A DNA stretch of 64,000 nucleotides from Bacteroidetes bacterium 43-16 (GCA_001897525.1 MKTB01000022.1:1-64000), one strand, 5' to 3'; positions 25,845-35,084 are shown, counted from the stretch's first letter. Numbers and translations: made by a program. Notes: generated by a model from the letters alone, not told the origin.

Positions 25845-27542
25845 ATGGAAAACACTTTTAGAAAAATCAGGAAGATAATTGCCGAAGAAGATTTTGCACA
25901 GTTAAACCAGACGGACTTGCAAAAACCGGAACGGTTCAACTGGGTAAAGGAAATTTTTGAAGGGATCAATGTAAGAGATTACCCGAATGAAACGGCCTTG
26001 CTCTGGACCGATGAGCACAGCACGCAACGCTATAGCTTCCGCGACATGAGTATAGCCTGCAATAAGCTGCTTAATTTTTTAAGGGCCCAGGGTATGCAAC
26101 AAGGCGATGTGATCCTTACACAACTTTCCCTGCAGGTCATCAACTGGCAGGCCAACCTGGCCACTATAAAAGGCGGGTTTCGTATGATTCCTGCCGCCAC
26201 GATACTGGGCCCTGCAGATATAGAATACCGCTTTACGCGCCTGATGCCTAAAGTAGTGATTGCAGACGGCGACAATGCTGCCAAGATAGAAGCAGCAGAA
26301 CAGCTAACCGGCCAAACGGTAGCCATAAAGATCATTGCCGAAGGCACACGCCCGGGCTGGATCTCCCTCTCTGAGATCAACGAATACGGCACGGAAGCTG
26401 AGGCAGCAGACACTTTTAGTGACGATCCGCTCTTCCTGTTCTTCACCTCCGGCACTACGGGTATGCCCAAAGTAGTCATCCATACCCATTTCAGCTATCC
26501 TGTGGGGCACCTGACCACTGCCAGCTGGATCGGGCTTAAGCAGGGTGATGTGCATTATAATATCTCCCAGCCCGGCTGGGCTAAGTTTGGCTGGAGCAGC
26601 TTCTTTGCCCCCTGGAATGTAGGTGCTACTATTTTTGCCTATCATACTACAGAGCGTTTCAGCGCTGCTACCATACTGCAAAAGATCGCAGATAATGACA
26701 TTACTACCTTTTGTGCCCCTCCTACAGTACTCAGGATGCTGATCACAGAAGACCTGGGGGCTTATACCTTTAAGTTCCGCTCTTGCGTTGCTGCCGGAGA
26801 ACCTTTGAACCCGGAGATCATAGAGGCCTGGAAAAAAGGCACGGGCATCCTGATCCGCGATGGGTACGGGCAGACGGAAAGTACCTGTATGGTGGGCAAT
26901 CTGCCCGGCTCTGAACTTAAGTTCGGCTCTATGGGCAAACCATTATTTATGTATGACATTGTCATTGCCGATGAGGCAGGTAATATCCTGGATGACCTGG
27001 AAGAAGGTAATATCTGTGTGCGCACAGATACAGGCAAGCCCAACGGTATTTTCATTGATTATATGGATGAACCGGAGAAAAGAGCTTCGGTATTTAAAAA
27101 CGGACTGTACTATACCGGCGATAAAGCATACCGCGATGCAGCAGGCTATCTGTGGTTTGTAGGCCGTGACGATGATGTTATCAAGTCTTCCGATTACCGC
27201 GTAGGCCCATTCGAGGTAGAAAGTATTTTACTGGAACATAACCAGATCCTGGAATCTGCAGTTGTCGGCAGCCCTCACCCGGTAAAGGGTTTCGAGGTGA
27301 AAGCTTTTATCATATTGAGCCATGCAGCAGATGCTACGGAGGACCTGGCAGCAGATATTTTTGCCTTCTGCAGGGCCAGGTTAGCCCCTTACAAAATGCC
27401 CCGGCTCATTGAATTTGTGACGGAATTGCCGAAAACCATTAGTGGCAAGATCAGGAGAGTAGAACTGCGTGCGCTGGAAGCGGAACGCAAAGCCCAAAAA
27501 CAGGTGGTCAATGAATTTGCTTATATAAAGAAAGGCAGCTAA
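25845..27542 (+). CDS. AMP-forming acyl-CoA synthetase (medium-chain/ACSM-like)
   Basis: This 565-residue member of the ANL superfamily activates a carboxylic acid as acyl-AMP and transfers it to CoA. The phosphate-binding loop is LFFTSGTTGMPKVV, followed by A5 RDGYGQTES, A7 YYTGDKAYRD, A8 GRDDDVIKSSDYRVGP (hinge) and the C-terminal catalytic Lys in PKTISGKIRR. The spacing and the RDGYGQTES motif resemble acetoacetyl/medium-chain (ACSM-like) enzymes rather than Acs. The actual chain length cannot be read from sequence. The gene has its own promoter and a terminator. Confidence 0.88.
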   Translation: MENTFRKIRKIIAEEDFAQLNQTDLQKPERFNWVKEIFEGINVRDYPNETALLWTDEHSTQRYSFRDMSIACNKLLNFLRAQGMQQGDVILTQLSLQVINWQANLATIKGGFRMIPAATILGPADIEYRFTRLMPKVVIADGDNAAKIEAAEQLTGQTVAIKIIAEGTRPGWISLSEINEYGTEAEAADTFSDDPLFLFFTSGTTGMPKVVIHTHFSYPVGHLTTASWIGLKQGDVHYNISQPGWAKFGWSSFFAPWNVGATIFAYHTTERFSAATILQKIADNDITTFCAPPTVLRMLITEDLGAYTFKFRSCVAAGEPLNPEIIEAWKKGTGILIRDGYGQTESTCMVGNLPGSELKFGSMGKPLFMYDIVIADEAGNILDDLEEGNICVRTDTGKPNGIFIDYMDEPEKRASVFKNGLYYTGDKAYRDAAGYLWFVGRDDDVIKSSDYRVGPFEVESILLEHNQILESAVVGSPHPVKGFEVKAFIILSHAADATEDLAADIFAFCRARLAPYKMPRLIEFVTELPKTISGKIRRVELRALEAERKAQKQVVNEFAYIKKGS

Positions 27543-27563
27543 GTTTTTTGTCCCTCAGAGGTG

Positions 27564-27611
27564 CACTCAAATTTTCCAGTATCCATCGTAGTGGTAAATT
27601 TGAGTGTTTTT
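27564..27611. terminator. Bidirectional terminator between convergent genes
   Basis: CACTCAAATTT (27564-27574) pairs perfectly with AAATTTGAGTG (27596-27606) around a 21-nt loop, followed by TTTTT. It lies between the synthetase and the convergent acyltransferase. Confidence 0.7.
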
Positions 27612-28659
27612 ATTGCTGACTTGTTCTATACCTGGCCAGGAACTTACGTTCTACAAAATGAAAGGACAGGTATCCCAGGCTCCAGCTGAAGACCAGGCTC
27701 ATAGCTATCAATACATAAACATTATCTACACCGCAGCTGATCAGCGCCTGCTGCACCGGGAAGGCATAGATATAGGTCCCATAACTGATGTCTCCGATCC
27801 GGGCCGGTATGTGTAAAGCTTTTACATAAAGCAGGCCTGCACTCAATACAAAAAAAGGAAATACAGCCAGGAAAAGCATTTGCCCGATCATCAGCGGCAA
27901 GAGGTAGCTGACCAGGAGGAGCAGAGCGGAAATGAGGAAGATTTTTCGTTTATGGCTGAGTACAAAATCCTCCCGGCTTTTGAGCAATACGCCTGCATAA
28001 AAGCAATAGAATAAATTAAGGAAATTACCCAGGTGCCCGCTCAGGCCTTCCTCCAGGGGAATTATGTTCCCGATATGTAATGATCTCAATATCAAAAATG
28101 CCGCAAACATAAGACCGGCAAAGCCACTCCGGTACGGCTTGGGCAAGAGGAAGAACAGGCAAAGGCTGATATAGCACAGTACTTCATACCTCAATGTCCA
28201 TAATGAGCCATTAATGAAGGGTAAGGGATTTTGCTCAAATACACCCGGCAAGAGATTATCTGTAGGTAAAAAGAAAATCGTTTTAATAAAATAGAGATAC
28301 ACATGAGCAGCACTCAGGTAGGCGCTCACAGGAAGATCTGAAAGGAATAAACACAATACAAATACGGTAAAAACCAGGGCTACGATAAGACCGGGCATAA
28401 TCCTTTTAAAACGCTTCAGCAGGAAGCGGAACAGATTGGGTGTGTTTTCCAGGCTTTGAAAGATGAGGTAACCGCTCAGTACAAAAAAGCCGAATACACC
28501 TAAAGTCGACAGCTCGGTATGGTACAGGTAGGAAGAAAATGGATCTTCCGACCTGCCGTCCAATAAATAATAGCTGTGTGAGACAATCACAAAGGAGGCA
28601 AAAAGTATGCGCAGAAAATCAAAATTATTTCGGAAAGTGGCGGCCTGGATTGCTCCCAT
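27610..28659 (-). CDS. Acyltransferase-3 family membrane protein
   Basis: This is a protein of about 349 residues with roughly ten membrane helices. It opens with RNNFDFLRILFASFVIVSH, the N-terminal hallmark of acyltransferase-3 proteins (FDxLR plus helix-1 His), which O-acetylate or O-succinylate surface polysaccharides. The longer reading frame to 28779 adds a non-hydrophobic, poorly conserved-looking leader, so I use the ATG at 28659. The final helices and YLSFHFVERKFLARY are also family features. The acceptor is unknown. It lies between two convergent hairpins and seems monocistronic. Confidence 0.85.
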   Translation of the reverse strand: MGAIQAATFRNNFDFLRILFASFVIVSHSYYLLDGRSEDPFSSYLYHTELSTLGVFGFFVLSGYLIFQSLENTPNLFRFLLKRFKRIMPGLIVALVFTVFVLCLFLSDLPVSAYLSAAHVYLYFIKTIFFLPTDNLLPGVFEQNPLPFINGSLWTLRYEVLCYISLCLFFLLPKPYRSGFAGLMFAAFLILRSLHIGNIIPLEEGLSGHLGNFLNLFYCFYAGVLLKSREDFVLSHKRKIFLISALLLLVSYLLPLMIGQMLFLAVFPFFVLSAGLLYVKALHIPARIGDISYGTYIYAFPVQQALISCGVDNVYVLIAMSLVFSWSLGYLSFHFVERKFLARYRTSQQ

Positions 28660-28792
28660 AATTACAGAACGGGTTTTACAAGGAAGCAATTTAACAACAA
28701 AAAAGCGGTATCTCAAAATATTAAGCTGCTGCTTCCGATATTTTACGCAGAGCATTACGATGCCGCTCTTGCTGCACAATCAGCAATATAGA

Positions 28793-28821
28793 AACAGGCT
28801 ACCCTTTTGGAGTAGCCTGTT
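28793..28821 (-). terminator. Terminator after typA
   Basis: AACAGGCTAC (28793-28802) pairs with GTAGCCTGTT (28812-28821), a perfect 10-bp stem, with a T-rich stretch following on the minus strand. It is 25 bp past the typA stop. Confidence 0.75.
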
Positions 28822-28845
28822 CATTATTATAGTATCTGAAGAATA

Positions 28846-30651
28846 TTAAGACAATTTCATTGCTTTAGCTTGCTTGGTACGCTCAGTTTCTTCTAATATG
28901 ATTTTACGTAAACGAATGCTTTTTGGTGTACACTCGATACACTCATCTTGCTGGATGTACTCCATACATTCTTCCAGAGACATAAGAATCTTAGGAGCAA
29001 TGTTAGTAGCCGCATCAGAACCTGAAGCACGCATATTGGTCAGTTTTTTACCCTCTGTAGCATTCACCACCAGGTCACCCGGCTTTATATGCTCAGCGAT
29101 AATCTGACCCATATAAACTTCTTCTCCCGGATCTACAAAGAAAGAACCTCTGTCATTTAATTTATCGATAGAATAACCTGTAGTGGTACCGGCTGCTTTT
29201 GCAATCAATACACCATTGTTACGACCAGGAATTGGCCCTTTCCAAGGTTTGTATTCAGAGAATGTGTGTGCCATTACTGCCTCACCTGCAGTTGCAGTCA
29301 ACATTTGAGAACGCAGACCGATCAAACCTCTTGACGGCACGTCGAACTCTAAGTGTTGCATTTCACCTTTTGCTTCCATGATCAAAAGCTCACCTTTACG
29401 CATGGTAACCAGGTTTACTACTTTTGAACTGTATTCTTCAGGTACATCTACAACCAAATTCTCATAAGGCTCACATTTTTTACCGTCGATTTCTTTGGTA
29501 ATTACCTGAGGCTGACCTACAGTCAATTCATAACCTTCACGACGCATTGTTTCGATCAATACAGACAAGTGAAGGATACCACGACCATAAACCAGGAATT
29601 TATCCGCATCATCTGTATCTTTTACACGCAAAGCCAGGTTTTTCTCCAACTCTTTCGTCAAACGATCACGTAAGTTACGGCTCGTTACAAATTTACCTTC
29701 TTTACCAAAGAAAGGAGAGTTGTTAATAGAGAATTGCATGTTCATCGTAGGCTCATCAATAGCCGTTACTGCCAATGGTTCAGGATTTTCAAAATCAGCA
29801 ATCGTTTCACCGATCTGGAAGTCTTCTATACCTACAACCGCACAAATATCACCAGCCTTCACTTCAGTAACTTTCTTTTTCCCCATTCCTTCGAATACGT
29901 AAAGTTCTTTTACCTTGTTACGGGTCATGGTACCGTCCAGTTTGCACAACTGTACATTCTGTCCTTCTTTGATCTCACCACGGGTCACACGACCGATAGC
30001 GATACGACCTAAGAAAGAAGAATAATCCAAAGAAGTGATCTGTAATTGTAAGTTTCCTTCAGTAACCTGTGGTTCAGGCACTTTATCAATGATCATATCC
30101 AATACTGCATTGATATTATCCGTCTGCTCCAGGCTAGTGTTAAACCAGCCTTGTTTAGAAGAACCATACAAAGTCGGGAAGTCTAATTGCTCCTCGGATG
30201 CATCCAATTGGAAGAACAGGTCAAAAACTTTATCGTGCACTTCATCAGGACGACAGTTTGGCTTATCTACTTTATTAATGATTACAATCGGCTTCAATCC
30301 AAGGCCCAAAGCTTTTTGCAACACGAAACGTGTTTGCGGCATTGGTCCTTCAAACGCATCCACTAACAATATCACACCGTCAGCCATTTTCAATACACGT
30401 TCCACCTCACCACCGAAATCGGCGTGACCTGGAGTATCGATTACGTTGATTTTCACCCCTTTATATGATACAGAGATGTTTTTAGCCAAGATTGTGATAC
30501 CACGTTCACGCTCCAAGTCGTTGTTGTCCATCAACAATTCGCCAGTCTCTTGGTTATCTCTGAAAACCTGAGTAGCGTGGATAATCTTGTCAACCAATGT
30601 AGTTTTTCCATGGTCAACGTGGGCAATGATGGCAATGTTACGAATGTTCAT
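28846..30651 (-). CDS. typA: Translational GTPase TypA/BipA
   Basis: This is a 601-residue ribosome-associated GTPase of the EF-G group involved in ribosome assembly and stress adaptation. The G domain has G1 AHVDHGKTTL, the ERGITI switch, G3 DTPGHADFGGEVER and G4 NKVDKP. It is followed by domains II, III and V-like, and by the BipA-specific C-terminal domain (SRGLIGLRSQMLTAT...FSEYKPWKG...LNDRGSFFVDPGEEVYMGQI). Length and order match the family. Transcription is from its own promoter with a -7 box at 30681-30688. Confidence 0.97.
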   Translation of the reverse strand: MNIRNIAIIAHVDHGKTTLVDKIIHATQVFRDNQETGELLMDNNDLERERGITILAKNISVSYKGVKINVIDTPGHADFGGEVERVLKMADGVILLVDAFEGPMPQTRFVLQKALGLGLKPIVIINKVDKPNCRPDEVHDKVFDLFFQLDASEEQLDFPTLYGSSKQGWFNTSLEQTDNINAVLDMIIDKVPEPQVTEGNLQLQITSLDYSSFLGRIAIGRVTRGEIKEGQNVQLCKLDGTMTRNKVKELYVFEGMGKKKVTEVKAGDICAVVGIEDFQIGETIADFENPEPLAVTAIDEPTMNMQFSINNSPFFGKEGKFVTSRNLRDRLTKELEKNLALRVKDTDDADKFLVYGRGILHLSVLIETMRREGYELTVGQPQVITKEIDGKKCEPYENLVVDVPEEYSSKVVNLVTMRKGELLIMEAKGEMQHLEFDVPSRGLIGLRSQMLTATAGEAVMAHTFSEYKPWKGPIPGRNNGVLIAKAAGTTTGYSIDKLNDRGSFFVDPGEEVYMGQIIAEHIKPGDLVVNATEGKKLTNMRASGSDAATNIAPKILMSLEECMEYIQQDECIECTPKSIRLRKIILEETERTKQAKAMKLS

Positions 30652-30680
30652 TAAATATGTTTTTTCTGAATTTGAGGCTG

Positions 30681-30688
30681 CAAAGGTA
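30681..30688 (-). promoter_or_regulatory. -7 box for typA
   Basis: The minus strand reads TACCTTTG (TAnnTTTG), 29 bp before the typA ATG. No well-spaced TTTG was found upstream. Confidence 0.5.
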
Positions 30689-30780
30689 GCACTATTATTT
30701 CAAACGCTTCTATTGAATATTAAACAAATAGATTAAAATTGCATTAAATTCTATAAATATCCATAGAATGCACCCAAAGT

Positions 30781-31329
30781 ATGCGGAATCACTACTTTAA
30801 AAAATTGTGGCGGCACAATAAAGTCCTCTGCCTGGTCATTATCGTATTTATGACGGTATCTACCTTACTGTCCAAGAGTGTACATAACCCTTATGCAACC
30901 GTCCCACTTACCCCTTTTTACACCTGGGAGATGTTCTCTGCACCCTATATAGAAAGTGATCATACCACCGCATATGAACTGGTCTGCGACGGCGAAACCC
31001 TTTACCAGCCTGCTTACCTGGACCATAAAAAGATGTTTTACACCTACACGATCACAAAATTTGACCGCTATGCACAGCATAATTATACAGATGACCGCTA
31101 TGAAAATTATAAGGGCAAACTCCAGCGGCTGCATATAGACACGGCTTATGCGGCTGTACTCAGCAATGCCCAGGAGCAGATCCTGCAATACCCGGCCTGG
31201 CTTAAGTCTTACCTTTCCCGGAACCTGGGCCGCGAGCTGAAGAATATAAAAGTATTTAAACATTATGTGCATTATGATGCACAAGGCATCCAACATACCG
31301 ACAGTTCTGTAAAACTACTGGATATATGA
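30781..31329 (+). CDS. Single-pass membrane protein, possible detached C-terminal domain of an HTTM-like protein
   Basis: This is a 182-residue protein. One membrane helix (about 14-32) is followed by an extracytoplasmic domain of about 145 residues. The motif PFYTWEMFSAPY and the ending ILQYPAWLKSYLSRNL...VHYDAQGIQH...SSVKLLD resemble, in order and spacing, the C-terminal part of the HTTM protein at 58233-59591 (YRFSWRVMLMEKMGY...FILQYARFLARHY...VSMNGRRSRLF). Its stop codon overlaps the start of the membrane gene downstream (ATGA), so the pair is co-translated. The relation is my reading by eye. No known name applies. Confidence 0.7.
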   Translation: MRNHYFKKLWRHNKVLCLVIIVFMTVSTLLSKSVHNPYATVPLTPFYTWEMFSAPYIESDHTTAYELVCDGETLYQPAYLDHKKMFYTYTITKFDRYAQHNYTDDRYENYKGKLQRLHIDTAYAAVLSNAQEQILQYPAWLKSYLSRNLGRELKNIKVFKHYVHYDAQGIQHTDSSVKLLDI

Positions 31330-32195
31330 AGCTAAGCACTGAACAAAACTTTAACGATTACCGGGCGACGATGGCAAAAGTGACCATGCTTTACTTTATC
31401 GGCATCTTCCTGCTGCGCCTCTGGAGCGTAGTATTGCCTTTCCAGTTGAACCAGCCGGTACTGCATAATATTAATTTTGATTTCACCGAAGGCCTGTTCC
31501 TGGCCTCAGGCTGGTCGGGGTTCCTGCTGCACAATACAATCGCCAACCGGATCTTTTCGCTCTCCTTACTTTTCCTGCCGGTGATTGGCTTCTTAAGACC
31601 TGCCACAAGGCTGCCCTTCATCCTTTTCTCCATCGTGTTCTTCACCTATACACTATTCAACAACCTCTACGTCACCCATCACCAGCATTATTTAAATTTT
31701 GCCTGGCTCATCACGATACCGTTCATGGCCCGGTCAGATAAGGGCTTTAATCTCCTCTGGAAAGGCGCACGCTACTATGCCTGCTGGTTCTATGGCATGG
31801 CCTTCTTACTGAAAGTGATCAATGGGGGCATTTTCCAGGAAGCATTCGGTATCATGACCCTCAGGACACAGATGTCGAGTTATATATTTGCCCATCCGCA
31901 TTCCGTCCAGACCAATATTTACACCTGGCTTTTCAATCATCCTTTCTGGCTGAATGTGGGCACCAAGCTGACTTTCTTGTTAGAAGGCGTTTTCTTGATC
32001 GGTTTCTTCACCACCCGTTATGACAAATGGCTTATCCTGGCCGGCTTCCTGGTCTTTGCCTTTACCGCATTCAGTTCCGATGTGTTTTTCATTGAACAGT
32101 TCGGCGCTATAGCTTTAGTATTTACCCGGCCTGCAGGCTGGAAAAAACGGGGCAGATGGTTTGTTAAACCACCTGCCCCTAAACTCAGTATATAA
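31326..32195 (+). CDS. HTTM/gamma-carboxylase-like polytopic membrane protein
   Basis: This is a 289-residue protein with about seven or eight hydrophobic helices. The arrangement resembles the membrane core of HTTM (vitamin-K-dependent gamma-carboxylase-like) proteins: FIGIFLLRLW near the start, HHQHYLNFAWLITIPF in the middle, WFYGMAFLLKVINGGIF and LTFLLEGVFLIGF. It lacks the extracytoplasmic tail of that family, which may be supplied by the overlapping upstream gene. A DoxX-like assignment is the main alternative. A 14-bp hairpin lies within its last codons. Confidence 0.65.
   Translation: MKLSTEQNFNDYRATMAKVTMLYFIGIFLLRLWSVVLPFQLNQPVLHNINFDFTEGLFLASGWSGFLLHNTIANRIFSLSLLFLPVIGFLRPATRLPFILFSIVFFTYTLFNNLYVTHHQHYLNFAWLITIPFMARSDKGFNLLWKGARYYACWFYGMAFLLKVINGGIFQEAFGIMTLRTQMSSYIFAHPHSVQTNIYTWLFNHPFWLNVGTKLTFLLEGVFLIGFFTTRYDKWLILAGFLVFAFTAFSSDVFFIEQFGAIALVFTRPAGWKKRGRWFVKPPAPKLSI
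32149..32179 (+). terminator. Hairpin inside the 3' end of the HTTM-like gene
   Basis: GGGGCAGATGGTTT (32149-32162) pairs with AAACCACCTGCCCC (32166-32179) with one mismatch and a 3-nt loop. It lies within the last 16 codons. No T run follows, so it may protect the mRNA 3' end rather than terminate. Confidence 0.4.
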
Positions 32196-32208
32196 AGTCT
32201 TTTACTCC

Positions 32209-33012
32209 CTATCTTTTCAGCGGGCTATCCGGCTCTTTAGCAAAATGACTGAAGACCATCTTATCTAAAAACCCGGGCAGTATCTTGCTCAGGAATACCG
32301 TGAGCTTACCCTGTGTGGTCATCACTATAGTACGTTTTCTTTTTTCTATACCGTCCAGGATGATCATGGCACACTCTTCCGCGGTCATGAGTTTAGACTC
32401 ATCCAGGGGTGTTTCCTTCTGGGCGCTGCCGGCTGCCGACAAGGCGGTGTTCCGGATATTGGAAGCGGTAAAGCCCGGGGCCACCCACATTACATTTACA
32501 TCTTTATACAAAAGCTCTGTCCTCAAGGATTCCAGGAAGCCCTGCATGGCAAATTTGGAAGCGGAATAACCCGTCCTGCCCGGCAAACCGCGGTAACCTG
32601 CGATGGAAGACACACCAACGATCGTTCCTTTGTTTTTAATAATACTCGCCAATGCAGCTTTGGTGGTATAGACCGTTCCCCAGAAGTTAACATCCATCAA
32701 CTCTTCCAATACTTTCACGTCCAGGTCCTCAAATAAAGCACGCATACTGTTCCCTGCATTATTGATCAACACGTCTACCCTGCCCCATTTTTCTGCTACA
32801 GTGCTGATAAAGCTAAAGCAGTCTTCCTTTTTGGACACATCGGCCTGCACCAGCAAAAGCTTATCGTTCTGGGCATAAATGCCTTCCAGTTTTGCTAAAC
32901 TTCTGGCGCATACCGCTACCATAGCGCCTCTTTGCAAGGCATCCATAGCCAGGGCTTTGCCAATGCCTGAGGATGCTCCTGTAATGGCTACTACTTTATT
33001 CTTAAAATTCAT
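32209..33012 (-). CDS. Short-chain dehydrogenase/reductase (classical SDR)
   Basis: This is a 267-residue Rossmann-fold oxidoreductase. The cofactor loop is ITGASSGIGKAL and the Arg in VCARSLAKL suggests NADP(H). NNAG is present, as are catalytic Ser (VSSIAG) and Tyr-x3-Lys (GYSASKFAM). The C-terminal extension (KRKRTIVMTTQGKLTVFLSK) is typical of DHRS7-like SDRs that attach to membranes. The substrate is unknown. It is divergently transcribed from the LemA-like gene with overlapping promoters. Confidence 0.88.
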   Translation of the reverse strand: MNFKNKVVAITGASSGIGKALAMDALQRGAMVAVCARSLAKLEGIYAQNDKLLLVQADVSKKEDCFSFISTVAEKWGRVDVLINNAGNSMRALFEDLDVKVLEELMDVNFWGTVYTTKAALASIIKNKGTIVGVSSIAGYRGLPGRTGYSASKFAMQGFLESLRTELLYKDVNVMWVAPGFTASNIRNTALSAAGSAQKETPLDESKLMTAEECAMIILDGIEKRKRTIVMTTQGKLTVFLSKILPGFLDKMVFSHFAKEPDSPLKR

Positions 33013-33030
33013 ACTGCAATATATTTACCG

Positions 33031-33047
33031 CAAAGGTAGTAGATTTG
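33031..33047. promoter_or_regulatory. Back-to-back promoters for the SDR and LemA-like genes
   Basis: On the minus strand TACCTTTG (33038-33031) faces the SDR ATG at 33012. On the plus strand TAGATTTG (33040-33047) faces the LemA-like ATG at 33073. One base separates the two -7 boxes, so RNA polymerase cannot sit on both at once. Confidence 0.55.
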
Positions 33048-33072
33048 ATATATCTTTAAATAAAGAGCTGCA

Positions 33073-33558
33073 ATGAAATTAAAATCTATCCTGGTCCTGA
33101 TTATTCTACTCCTGAGCGGCCGGGCAGGCATAGCGCAGACAAAACATACTGCGATCAATGAAGCCTGGAGCAAATTAAAAAATGCTTACCTCTTAAGGAA
33201 TGCCAACATACTGATGATTACAGATACTTTACTGAATAGGAAAGCCATCGGCCGGGAAGACTACAGCGAGCTGTCAGGAAAAGTGGGCACACTCACTGAT
33301 GCCTTGGGTTCAGTGGATGCTTTAAACAAAAAACAGGTGGCTGACATAGAGGCTAAAAATCAAGCAGTCGAATATGCATTTGGTAAGCTGGTACTGATCT
33401 CCGGCATGAAATTTCCGGGCCACTACTACCTGGATCAATTGGAAGGTTTAGAAAACCAGATTCAACTGTATAAAAGAAAGTTCAATGATGCCTGTAAGGC
33501 CTATAAACGTAAGGACTTGCTCCTGACCCTTGAACCTCCTCCTAAAGTAAAATTTTAA
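33073..33558 (+). CDS. LemA-like periplasmic protein
   Basis: This is a 161-residue protein with a signal peptide (LLLSGRAGIAQ) rather than the membrane anchor of typical LemA. The helical body shows a degenerate LemA pattern: AWSKLKNAYLLRNANILMI near the start, FPGHYYLDQLEGLENQIQLYK and KFNDACKAYKRK near the end (LemA: Q-LEGTENRIA-AR--YN-AV--YN). The function of LemA proteins is not established. A shared terminator separates it from phoH. Confidence 0.65.
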   Translation: MKLKSILVLIILLLSGRAGIAQTKHTAINEAWSKLKNAYLLRNANILMITDTLLNRKAIGREDYSELSGKVGTLTDALGSVDALNKKQVADIEAKNQAVEYAFGKLVLISGMKFPGHYYLDQLEGLENQIQLYKRKFNDACKAYKRKDLLLTLEPPPKVKF

Positions 33559-33598
33559 TTGTATTTATAGGGCAAGCCGGGCCGGGTTGCAAACAAAA

Positions 33599-33626
33599 AA
33601 AAGTGGCCGATGTATCGGCCACTTTT
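33599..33626. terminator. Bidirectional terminator between the LemA-like gene and phoH
   Basis: AAAAGTGGCCGA (33599-33610), loop TGTA, TCGGCCACTTTT (33615-33626): a perfect 12-bp stem flanked by A and T runs, in a convergent gap. Confidence 0.92.
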
Positions 33627-33632
33627 GCTGTA

Positions 33633-34688
33633 TTAAGCTTTATTTTCGTTTTCTTTATTCATCTGCTCCCGGCGTGCTTTCCGCTCTTCATCATACTTAG
33701 CCTGCAACTCTTCTTCTCTTGCAGATTCTTTATCATAAGCCCTGATGATATGCTTCACCAGGCGGTGCCTTACTACATCTTCTTCATCCAGTTCGATGAA
33801 TGCGATGCCTTCAATGTTTTTCAGGATGCGGTGTGCTTTCGCCAGGCCGGATTTCTGATTTTTGGGCAGATCGACCTGTGACATATCCCCGGTAATGATC
33901 GCTTTGGCACTCGGCCCTATCCTGGTCAGGAACATTTTCAATTGCAGGTCTGTGGTATTCTGCGCCTCATCCAGGATGATATAGCTGTTATCCAGTGTTC
34001 TACCCCTCATATAAGCCAGCGGAGCTACTTCTATGATCCTGTTGGCCATGTAATAGCTCAGCTTATCCGGCGGTATCATGTCTTCCAGGGCATCGTATAG
34101 AGGCCTCAGGTAAGGGTCAATCTTCTCCTTCAGGTCTCCGGGCAGGAATCCCAGACTTTCCCCGGCTTCCACCGCAGGACGGGTAAGGATGATCTTCTTA
34201 ACCGATTTATTTTTTAGGGCTCTTACTGCCAAGGCAACAGCGGTGTAAGTTTTACCCGTACCGGCAGGTCCTATGGCAAAAAGAATATCACTTTTTTCTG
34301 AGGTGGTTACCAATAATTTCTGGTTCTTGGTTTTTGCCTTAACGACTTTACCATTATTACCAAAAACGATGATATTATTATTATGTTCAATATCAAGGAT
34401 ACTTGCTGCATTACCGCTGTCTTCATCCAGGCCATCGGCATCGCCGAGAATGGTTTGGTAGTAATCTTCTGAAAGATGCCCGTTTTTCTCTAAATACTGA
34501 ATAATAAGACCTATTTTCTCTTTCGCTAAAGTTACTTCATCAGGATGTCCGGCTATTTTTATCTGGGAGCCCCGGGATAAAATTTTCAATAGAGGGAAGC
34601 GTTTTTTTACCAGCTCAAATTTTCCATTGTTAACACCAAAAAACTCTATTGGGTTAACTGATTCAAGATTAATTATGTGTTCTGTCAA
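33633..34688 (-). CDS. phoH: PhoH-like ATPase
   Basis: This is a 351-residue P-loop protein of the PhoH/YbeZ family, linked to RNA metabolism and often partnered with the RNase YbeY. The N-terminal ~110 residues resemble a KH-like nucleic-acid-binding fold. The ATPase part has Walker [12 protein letters not shown], the PhoH signature [17 protein letters not shown], Walker [12 protein letters not shown] and sensor GDMSQVDLP. The charged C-terminal tail (about 320-351) is rich in Glu, Arg and Lys. ybeY is not in this window. Confidence 0.93.
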   Translation of the reverse strand: MTEHIINLESVNPIEFFGVNNGKFELVKKRFPLLKILSRGSQIKIAGHPDEVTLAKEKIGLIIQYLEKNGHLSEDYYQTILGDADGLDEDSGNAASILDIEHNNNIIVFGNNGKVVKAKTKNQKLLVTTSEKSDILFAIGPAGTGKTYTAVALAVRALKNKSVKKIILTRPAVEAGESLGFLPGDLKEKIDPYLRPLYDALEDMIPPDKLSYYMANRIIEVAPLAYMRGRTLDNSYIILDEAQNTTDLQLKMFLTRIGPSAKAIITGDMSQVDLPKNQKSGLAKAHRILKNIEGIAFIELDEEDVVRHRLVKHIIRAYDKESAREEELQAKYDEERKARREQMNKENENKA

Positions 34689-34755
34689 GTTGATTAATTT
34701 AGTTGTCTAAAAATAACGCTTTTGACATAAATCTCCCAAAAGATCCCGATTATTT

Positions 34756-35010
34756 TTATTTTACTTTATTCAGGTTACAATTCCTGATCGTATCGTCAAT
34801 ATCCCCTCTTCCTACCGCCGCAGCAAAATCGGAAGCCACTTTATCGCAATAGTAGATCGCATCTTTACCCACCATTTTTGCGAAAGCAGTATCATACACT
34901 TTAATGCTGTCGTTATTATAAAGAATACAGCGACATTCATAATTGTTCTTACAAGAAGTAAATGCGGATAATAAGAGTACTCCCCCGATTATTTTAGCTA
35001 AAATTTTCAT
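34756..35010 (-). CDS. Small lipoprotein of unknown function
   Basis: This is an 84-residue protein from the second Met (35010), with lipobox AFTSC (Cys20) followed by Lys-Asn-Asn. The mature part has four further cysteines (YECRCILY, YYCDKV and RNCNL), perhaps disulfide-bonded in the periplasm. A -7 box TAAATTTG lies at 35037-35030. No known domain was recognised. Confidence 0.7.
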   Translation of the reverse strand: MKILAKIIGGVLLLSAFTSCKNNYECRCILYNNDSIKVYDTAFAKMVGKDAIYYCDKVASDFAAAVGRGDIDDTIRNCNLNKVK

Positions 35011-35029
35011 GCTCACTTATTTTAATCTT

Positions 35030-35058
35030 CAAATTTAGAAATTATCTACATACCCAAA
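35030..35058 (-). promoter_or_regulatory. Promoter of the small lipoprotein
   Basis: On the minus strand TTTG (35058-35055), 17 nt, then TAAATTTG (35037-35030). The ATG lies 20 bp downstream. Confidence 0.5.
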
Positions 35059-35084
35059 CGTATAAATAATTCAATCTAATATAA

